Shown in pieces: positions 1 to 5,231 of a stretch of 5,231 nt of DNA. A model generated the notes under the pieces. The model ran no database searches, was not told the DNA's origin, and saw only the letters and a list, made by a program, of their open reading frames with translations. How positions within the stretch are numbered: the first letter of the stretch is position 1; each line of letters opens with the position of its first letter. The DNA comes from DASTCC01 sp035711465 (GTDB lineage: Bacteria; Acidobacteriota; Vicinamibacteria; Vicinamibacterales; SCN-69-37): the NCBI GenBank assembly GCA_035711465.1, contig DASTCC010000558.1:1-5231 (forward strand). Reading direction: 5' to 3'. Both the position numbers and the translations under genes were made by a program.

Positions 1-256
1 CGGCGGTCAGCCGGTAGTAGCGCCGGCGCTCGTCGTCTTCGGGCGGCGCGTCGATCTCTTCGATCAGCTTCTCTTCGAGCAGGCGGCTGAGCGCGCGATA
101 GAGCGTGCCGGTGCGAAGCGGCAGCAGACCCTTCAGGCGCGCCTCGACCGCCTGCAGAATCGCGTAGCCGTGAAGATCGCGGTCGACGAGCGCGAGCAGG
201 ATTTCGAACGCCAGCGGCGTCAGCGGCAGCGGGGAGTTGCTGGATCGGAAGGCCAT
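1..256 (-). CDS. PadR-family transcriptional regulator (N-terminal part, cut by window edge)
   Basis: This is a DNA-binding repressor of the PadR winged-helix family; the inducer and targets cannot be told from the fragment. The minus-strand frame opens at ATG (256-254) and stays open for 85 codons to the window edge, so the C-terminal dimerisation helix is missing. Visible PadR hallmarks are LTPLAFEILLAL (residues 12-23), the HGYAI motif at 29-33, the recognition-helix region GTLYRALSRLLEEKLIEE at 50-67, and the wing ending RRRYYRLT at 77-84. An upstream ATG eight bases away is out of frame, and no strong Shine-Dalgarno precedes the chosen start. The gene is divergent from the sahR-like gene, with 112 bp between them. 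In Acidobacteriota and Gemmatimonadota, PadR genes of this type often precede MacB/FtsX-like permease genes. Such a partner would lie outside the window to the left and is only an expectation. The family call is firm; the role is unknown. Confidence 0.9.
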   Translation of the reverse strand, partial: MAFRSSNSPLPLTPLAFEILLALVDRDLHGYAILQAVEARLKGLLPLRTGTLYRALSRLLEEKLIEEIDAPPEDDERRRYYRLTA

Positions 257-267
257 AAGTTCATCAA

Positions 268-289
268 GAATGTATTCACTAAGACGTCT
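268..289. promoter_or_regulatory. Possible PadR autoregulatory operator (two small palindromes)
   Basis: Two short dyads lie 12-35 bases upstream of the padR ATG. The first is GAAT-GT-ATTC at 268-277 and the second is the perfect 8-mer AGACGTCT at 282-289. The stretch is AT-richer than the surrounding coding DNA and contains a weak -10-like TACATT on the minus strand, without a convincing -35. PadR proteins commonly repress their own promoters through dyads of this size. Assigning these palindromes to this PadR is inference, and such short dyads can arise by chance. Confidence 0.3.
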
Positions 290-318
290 GCGGCCAGGAA
301 AAGTTTGGCGCCAGGGCG

Positions 319-347
319 TTGACGCCGTCGGATGCGATGTGTATCCT
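319..347 (+). promoter_or_regulatory. Sigma70-like promoter of the sahR-like gene
   Basis: A TTGACG hexamer (319-324) is followed after exactly 17 bases by TATCCT (342-347). This matches the -35 consensus at five of six positions and the -10 at four of six, with optimal spacing. The expected transcription start lies near 353-356, leaving a leader of only about 15 nt before the ATG at 369. That leader contains no usable Shine-Dalgarno, so translation may be nearly leaderless. The -10 element and predicted start sit inside the inverted repeat at 343-366, which suggests repression by occlusion of RNA polymerase. The promoter is predicted from sequence only. Confidence 0.5.
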
Positions 348-366
348 TAAATCCGGATTTACGGAT
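343..366. promoter_or_regulatory. 24-bp inverted-repeat operator overlapping the sahR-like promoter and start site
   Basis: The core TAAATCCGGATTTA (348-361) is a perfect 14-bp palindrome. After one mismatched pair (T347/C362) the symmetry continues for four more pairs (ATCC 343-346 with GGAT 363-366), giving 11 of 12 matched pairs centred between 354 and 355. It covers the predicted -10 and transcription start and ends two bases before the sahR-like ATG. ArsR-family dimers typically bind imperfect inverted repeats of about this length at their own promoters. The most economical reading is an autoregulatory operator for the adjacent ArsR-type protein. The divergent PadR is a less likely user because the site is about 90 bp from its start codon. 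Confidence 0.65.
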
Positions 367-368
367 TA

Positions 369-1313
369 ATGTCGAGCGCCGCGGTTCCCATCATCGACTC
401 GCTCTCGGCGCTCGCCGACGCCACGCGTTGCCGGATGCTGTGGCTGCTCGAGCGTCAGGAACTGACGGTGTCGGAGCTCTGCGCGGTGATGCAGCTGCCG
501 CAGTCCACGGTCAGCCGACAGCTGAAGACCCTCGCCGACGCCGGGTGGGTGACGTCGCGTCGCGACGGCACGAGCCGTTACTACGCGCTGGCGACGAGCT
601 CCGACGAGTCGCGGCGGCTCTGGCAGCTCACGCGCGATCAGCTCGGCGGACGCGCCGGCCTCGAGCAGGACGCCCGTCGTCTCGCGGGCGTGCTGGCGCG
701 ACGGAGCGAGGTGTCGCAGCAGTTCTTCGCATCGGCGGCGGGGCAGTGGGATCGCCTCCGCGACGATCTGTTCGGCGCGGACGTCGCGCTGCGGTCGCTC
801 GTCGGTTTGTTGCCGTCCGAGTGGGTGGTGGGCGACCTCGGCTGCGGCACCGGCGCCGTCGTCGCCGCGCTCGCGCCGTACGTCGCCACCGTGATCGGCG
901 TCGACGCCTCGGACGACATGCTCGCGGCCGCGCGCGAACGCACGCGCGGCCTCGCGCACGTCGATTTGCGCAAGGGCTCGCTCGAAGCGTTGCCGATCGA
1001 ATCGGGCAAGCTCGACGCCGCCACGATGGTGCTGGTGCTCCATCACCTGCCGTCGCCGGCCGCGGCCCTCGAGGAGGCCGCGCGGGTCCTGAAGCCTGGC
1101 GGCCGCCTGCTGATCGTCGACATGGCGCCGCACGACCGCGAGGAGTATCGTGCCCAGATGGGGCACGTGTGGCTCGGCTTCGCCGACGAGCAGATGCGCC
1201 GGCTGCTCGCTCAGGCCGGCTTCGACGGCATCCACGTGCACCATCTCGCGCCGGTTCCCGAAGCGAAGGGGCCATCGCTCATCAGTGCGAGTGGAGTGGT
1301 GCGACGGATGTGA
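369..1313 (+). CDS. sahR: ArsR-type HTH regulator fused to SAM-dependent methyltransferase domain (SahR-like)
   Basis: This 314-residue protein is probably a cytoplasmic SAH-responsive repressor of the SAM/methionine cycle. The N-terminal winged helix spans about residues 7-75. Its recognition region is PQSTVSRQLKTLADAG (44-59) and its wing is VTSRRDGTSRYYAL (61-74). A helical linker (80-145) leads to a class I methyltransferase fold. That fold has motif I GDLGCGTG (155-162), acidic ribose-contact residue D179 in GVDAS, LHHL at 224-227 and RVLKPGGRLLIVD at 239-251. The ELCVCD metal site of arsenic sensors is absent: the same position reads ELCAVM, with one cysteine. From family knowledge, SahR of Desulfovibrio and other Proteobacteria has this two-domain layout, sits beside ahcY and responds to SAH. 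Here ahcY follows on the same strand 190 bp downstream, and a large palindrome overlaps this gene's promoter. ATG 369 is the start that keeps the HTH intact; there is no clear ribosome-binding site. It could instead be an active methyltransferase with an HTH, but the context favours a sensor. Confidence 0.8.
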   Translation: MSSAAVPIIDSLSALADATRCRMLWLLERQELTVSELCAVMQLPQSTVSRQLKTLADAGWVTSRRDGTSRYYALATSSDESRRLWQLTRDQLGGRAGLEQDARRLAGVLARRSEVSQQFFASAAGQWDRLRDDLFGADVALRSLVGLLPSEWVVGDLGCGTGAVVAALAPYVATVIGVDASDDMLAAARERTRGLAHVDLRKGSLEALPIESGKLDAATMVLVLHHLPSPAAALEEAARVLKPGGRLLIVDMAPHDREEYRAQMGHVWLGFADEQMRRLLAQAGFDGIHVHHLAPVPEAKGPSLISASGVVRRM

Positions 1314-1327
1314 AAAGCGTAGGGAGA

Positions 1328-1480
1328 GAACTCAGAACTCAAAAACTCAAAACTCAAAACTCAAAACTCAGGTAGCGCCTTCGGCGCATCTATTGGTTGA
1401 AGGCTCTAAGTCCGGTCCGGGTTTGAGGTCTTGAGTTTTAGGTTTTGAGTTTGAAGTCTTAAGTTTCAAGTTTCAAATTG
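1328..1480. repeat. Degenerate heptamer tandem repeats in two opposed arms (large hairpin)
   Basis: The left arm (1328-1370) holds six copies of GAACTCA/AAACTCA; CTCA recurs at 1331, 1338, 1346, 1353, 1360 and 1367, spaced 7 or 8 bases. The right arm (about 1421-1480) carries the complementary unit TGAGTTT, clear at 1424, 1432 and 1446 and then decaying into TGAAGTC, TAAGTTT, CAAGTTT and CAAATTG. Aligned antiparallel, 1342-1370 and 1432-1460 match at about 24 of 29 positions, with a 61-nt loop between them. The arms are far more AT-rich than the flanking genes. This is almost the whole sahR-ahcY spacer. I see no ORF, riboswitch or convincing ahcY promoter in it. It may act as a partial terminator or mRNA stability element, or be a neutral intergenic repeat. 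Confidence 0.85.
1375..1387. other. Small GC stem-loop inside the repeat loop
   Basis: GCGCC-TTC-GGCGC forms a perfect 5-bp GC stem with a 3-nt loop, placed just after the left heptamer arm. It is not followed by a T run, so it is not a standard intrinsic terminator. Its position at the apex side of the larger hairpin suggests that it belongs to the repeat element. Confidence 0.5.
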
Positions 1481-1491
1481 TCTTGTCTCTT

Positions 1492-1497
1492 AGAGGA
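1492..1497 (+). promoter_or_regulatory. Ribosome binding site fixing the ahcY start
   Basis: AGAGGA lies six bases before ATG 1504, an ideal Shine-Dalgarno match and spacing. It decides against an in-frame TTG at 1483, which would add seven residues (MSLRGSP) with no ribosome site and no family conservation. Confidence 0.75.
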
Positions 1498-1503
1498 TCA
1501 CCA

Positions 1504-3003
<1,500 letters not shown>

Positions 3004-3017
3004 CGCTGGTCAACTTG

Positions 3018-3043
3018 GAACTCAGAACTCAGAACTGGGTTCT
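3018..3043. repeat. Second short copy of the GAACTCA heptamer repeat with end hairpin
   Basis: Two perfect GAACTCA units (3018-3031) and a partial third (GAACTGG) begin 15 bases after the ahcY stop. The two perfect units are identical to 1328-1341 on the other side of ahcY. The copy ends in a short dyad, AGAAC-TGG-GTTCT (3031-3043). It looks like a truncated member of the same repeat family as 1328-1480. Confidence 0.7.
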
Positions 3044-3051
3044 CGGACACG

Positions 3052-3088
3052 ACGGGCGGGGTGGCGACAGTCGCTCCGCCCGTTTCTC
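3052..3088 (+). terminator. Rho-independent-like terminator after ahcY
   Basis: ACGGGCGG (3052-3059) pairs perfectly with CCGCCCGT (3076-3083), and the loop holds a second small dyad, GCGA-CAG-TCGC. The stem is followed by TTTCTC, a short and imperfect T tract on the plus strand. The minus-strand side has no T run, so the element is oriented for ahcY. It ends just before the stop codon of the converging nuclease gene at 3090-3092. The weak T tract keeps the call moderate. Confidence 0.6.
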
Positions 3089-3089
3089 G

Positions 3090-5231
3090 TTACAGGTAGA
3101 ACAGCGTCCCCGACACCGGCTTGTCCGAGGCCTGGCGGACTGCCTCGATGTAGTGCGCGAGCTGACGCCGATGCGCGTCGGTTGGCGACGAGTCGTTGGT
3201 CTTGAAATCGACGACCGTCCAGCTGCCGCTCTCTTCGAAAGCGAGATCGATCGCGCCTTCCAGCAGCGTGCCGTCGTCGGCGCGATAGATGACGGGGACT
3301 TCGCGGCGGCAGCGTCCCTCGGCCTGGGCGGCGCGTGCACGACTGAATAGCTCGTGCTCCAGGGCCGACAGGACGCACTCGACCGCGGCGGCGATCTCTT
3401 CGTCGGAGGCGCCCGTCAGCCGGCCTTCTATCCGGGCCAGCGCGTCGACCGCCGTGCGATCCGCGTCGAGCGGCGTCAGCGCGAGCACGCTGTGCACGAG
3501 CGTGCCGAAACGGCGGCCGCCCGGCCGTGTCGCCGGCGCGCTGATACGGGCGACGCCGATGTGAGGAAGCGATTGCGGCGAGCGGACACGTACTCGCTGC
3601 GTGACCTGCTGCACCGCGAGGGTCGGCGTCGAGCCGAGATCGATCGCACGTAGCCGGCTGGCGTGCCACTCGCGGTAATTCGACAAGCCTTCTTCGATGA
3701 CTTCGGCCGGCACATCCTTCCGGATCAGATCGCCGTGCCGCAGTCCGCCGTGCATGACGGCGCCGAGCTGCAGGGTGCGTGGGTCCCACCACACGACTTC
3801 ATGTCCGTTCAGTCGATGTACTCCGGGACTGACGGTCTCGGCCGTCGCCGGGTCACCATGCGGGCGCCGCAACACGGAGTCTCGCGATGTGAAAGCCGGA
3901 TACCGCGAGGCCGCATCCAGCATCGTCGAGTCGGCCGGAGTCCGGCGCTGCGGGAGCGGCGGAAAGATCGCCGGATTCAAGGTCTCGAGCCATCCGTCGC
4001 GCGCGTCGTCGCCGACGGCGGGGACGACGAGCAGATCCTGGGCGCGCGTCGCCGCGACGTACGCGACCCGGACGCCTTCGGCGGCATCGCGCTCCAGCTC
4101 GATCGGTCCCTGCCGGATCAGATCGTCAGGGGAGCAGCCGGCCAGCCGGACGGCACAGAGCCGGCGATCCGGATCGAGATATCGCGAGGCGACGGCAGGC
4201 CGCAGCTTCGCCGTCATGTCGGCCAGAATCACGACCGGGAACTCGAGGCCCTTCGCTTTGTGCACCGTCATCAGACGGACGCCGTCGCTGGCATCTTCGA
4301 GAATCGGCGCTTCCTCGGCGCGGCCGGTCTCGGCCTGCGCTTCCAGCTCCTCGAGGAACCCGCGGAACGACACGCCGCCGTCGGCTTCGAATTGACGTCC
4401 GAGATCCGCGACGCGGAGCACGTTGGCGAGCACCTGTTCGCCGCCATGCTCGAGGGCGAAGCGGACGTGAGCCCGGGTGGCGTCGAGAAGTGCGGTGATC
4501 GTCGATGCGACGGGCACGCGGTTGCGGGGTCCATGAAGCGATCGCAGGAGCGTCAGCGCCTCGCCGATCGGCCGCAGGGCCAGCGTCACGTCGTCGCCCG
4601 GTCCGCCTGCGCCGAGATCGATCGGCACGTGAAACGGATGGAATCGGCCGTATCGATGGCGGTAGGTGGCGAGTGCCTCGTCGTCGATGCCGAAGAACGG
4701 GCCGCGCAGCGTCGCGAAGACCGAGAGCTCGTCGTCGGGCCGCTCGATGGCGCAGAGCGCGGCCCGGAGCGCCTCGACTTCGGCGCGGTCGTGGAACGAG
4801 CGGCCGCCGACCAGCAGATGCGGAAGGCTCCGCGCCTCCAGCGCGTCGACGTAGGGACGCGTCACGTCGACGTCATAGCTGATGAATCGTCGGAACAGGA
4901 TGCAGATGTGTCCGGCGCCGATCTTGACGCGCCGACCACCGACCTCGACGTGCCAGCCGCTCTTGCGCACCAGCCACTCGACGAACGCTCCGACCGCATC
5001 CGGCAGCGCCTTGTCGATCGCCGTCGCCGCGATGCGCTGCGTCGCGTACGGCTCGGGCACGGGCAGGACGACGACGGACGGCTGGCGGGGATCGTCCGGG
5101 CGCGTGGGTTCGAGCGGCACGTAATGCGCCTGCTGCGTGATCGCGTCGCCGGTCATCGCCGGCGCGAACGCGACGTTGATCGCGCGCTGGATGTTGGGCC
5201 GCGCCCGGAAGCTGCTGCTGAGCGTCACCCG
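3090..5231 (-). CDS. addA: AddA/RecB-type UvrD-family helicase-nuclease (C-terminal 713 residues)
   Basis: This is the helicase-nuclease subunit of a double-strand-break end-processing complex (AddAB/RecBCD class), which unwinds and degrades DNA ends to load RecA. The frame is open at the right edge, so the Walker A, Walker B and motif III region lies outside the window. Numbering here takes the GTG codon at 5228-5226 as residue 1. Motif IV is at 3-18 (SSSFRARPNI) and the LVGGRSFHDRAEVEAL block at 139-154. Motif V is LMTVHKAKGLEF at 319-330, and motif VI is AYVAATRAQDLL at 389-400. A RecB-type PD-(D/E)XK nuclease closes the protein: H579 in GTLVHSVL, E643 in REVPV, D661 in GAIDLAF, D674 and K676 in VVDFKTN, and Q689/Y693. 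All catalytic positions are present. No cysteine cluster for the 4Fe-4S staple of AddB-type nucleases is seen, which favours AddA. The stop is TAA at 3092-3090. An addB gene would be expected upstream, off the window. A general RecB-like exonuclease name is the alternative. Confidence 0.88.
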   Translation of the reverse strand, partial: RVTLSSSFRARPNIQRAINVAFAPAMTGDAITQQAHYVPLEPTRPDDPRQPSVVVLPVPEPYATQRIAATAIDKALPDAVGAFVEWLVRKSGWHVEVGGRRVKIGAGHICILFRRFISYDVDVTRPYVDALEARSLPHLLVGGRSFHDRAEVEALRAALCAIERPDDELSVFATLRGPFFGIDDEALATYRHRYGRFHPFHVPIDLGAGGPGDDVTLALRPIGEALTLLRSLHGPRNRVPVASTITALLDATRAHVRFALEHGGEQVLANVLRVADLGRQFEADGGVSFRGFLEELEAQAETGRAEEAPILEDASDGVRLMTVHKAKGLEFPVVILADMTAKLRPAVASRYLDPDRRLCAVRLAGCSPDDLIRQGPIELERDAAEGVRVAYVAATRAQDLLVVPAVGDDARDGWLETLNPAIFPPLPQRRTPADSTMLDAASRYPAFTSRDSVLRRPHGDPATAETVSPGVHRLNGHEVVWWDPRTLQLGAVMHGGLRHGDLIRKDVPAEVIEEGLSNYREWHASRLRAIDLGSTPTLAVQQVTQRVRVRSPQSLPHIGVARISAPATRPGGRRFGTLVHSVLALTPLDADRTAVDALARIEGRLTGASDEEIAAAVECVLSALEHELFSRARAAQAEGRCRREVPVIYRADDGTLLEGAIDLAFEESGSWTVVDFKTNDSSPTDAHRRQLAHYIEAVRQASDKPVSGTLFYL

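Noticed and set aside
369..1313. Arsenic or metal-responsive ArsR regulator, or a quinone-biosynthesis methyltransferase (UbiE-like)
   Set aside because: The ELCVCD metal motif is not present, no ars genes are nearby, and the N-terminal HTH with an ahcY neighbour fits a SAM-cycle regulator better than a biosynthetic enzyme.
1375..1387. Intrinsic terminator for the sahR-like gene
   Set aside because: The stem is perfect but only 5 bp, and no T run follows.
1328..1480. CRISPR array
   Set aside because: The repeats are 7 bp and contiguous, without unique spacers, and no cas gene is present.
1483..1503. TTG start extending ahcY by seven codons
   Set aside because: There is no Shine-Dalgarno before 1483, whereas AGAGGA lies six bases before ATG 1504. 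The extra residues also overlap that ribosome site.
1314..1503. SAH or SAM riboswitch upstream of ahcY
   Set aside because: SAH riboswitches do occur upstream of ahcY genes, but this spacer is occupied by AT-rich heptamer repeats. I see no GC-rich conserved core or pseudoknot pattern, so a covariance-model search would be needed to exclude it fully.
3022..5124. Open frames overlapping the helicase-nuclease gene on both strands
   Set aside because: Their composition is biased toward Arg, Ser and Ala with no domain motifs, whereas the 3090-5231 minus-strand frame carries helicase motifs IV-VI and a full nuclease active site.

Overview
The window is GC-rich bacterial chromosome, with strong G/C preference at third codon positions. 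Three things suggest an Acidobacteriota-type genome, possibly the Vicinamibacteria side: the subtype of PadR regulator at the left edge, the long-form AhcY, and AT-rich heptamer repeats (GAACTCA/AAACTCA) between genes. This taxonomic reading is an inference from general familiarity. It was not searched, and other high-GC phyla such as Myxococcota or Gemmatimonadota remain possible.

Layout: (1) 1-256, minus strand: N-terminal 85 codons of a PadR-family winged-helix repressor that runs off the left edge. (2) 257-368: divergent intergenic region. It holds a good sigma70-like promoter for the rightward gene and a near-perfect 24-bp inverted repeat over that promoter's -10 and predicted start. (3) 369-1313, plus strand: an ArsR-type HTH fused to a class I SAM-dependent methyltransferase fold, the architecture I associate with SahR. 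(4) 1314-1503: a degenerate 7-bp tandem repeat array in two opposed arms that can fold into a large hairpin. (5) 1504-3003, plus strand: complete S-adenosylhomocysteine hydrolase (ahcY). (6) 3004-3089: a second short copy of the heptamer repeat and a terminator-like hairpin. (7) 3090-5231, minus strand: the C-terminal 713 residues of an AddA/RecB-type UvrD-family helicase-nuclease that enters from the right and converges on ahcY.

The coherent unit is sahR-ahcY, a SAM-cycle module. AhcY hydrolyses S-adenosylhomocysteine (SAH), the inhibitory by-product of methylation. The upstream regulator carries a SAM/SAH-binding fold joined to a DNA-binding domain, so it can plausibly sense SAH and repress its own promoter through the palindrome at 343-366. 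The PadR gene and the recombination nuclease appear to be unrelated neighbours.

No tRNA, rRNA, CRISPR array, transposase or riboswitch was recognised, and no gene-free stretch exceeds 300 bases. The most unusual parts are the compact promoter-operator of the regulator and the inverted heptamer array between regulator and ahcY. I do not see a wholly new multi-gene system here.
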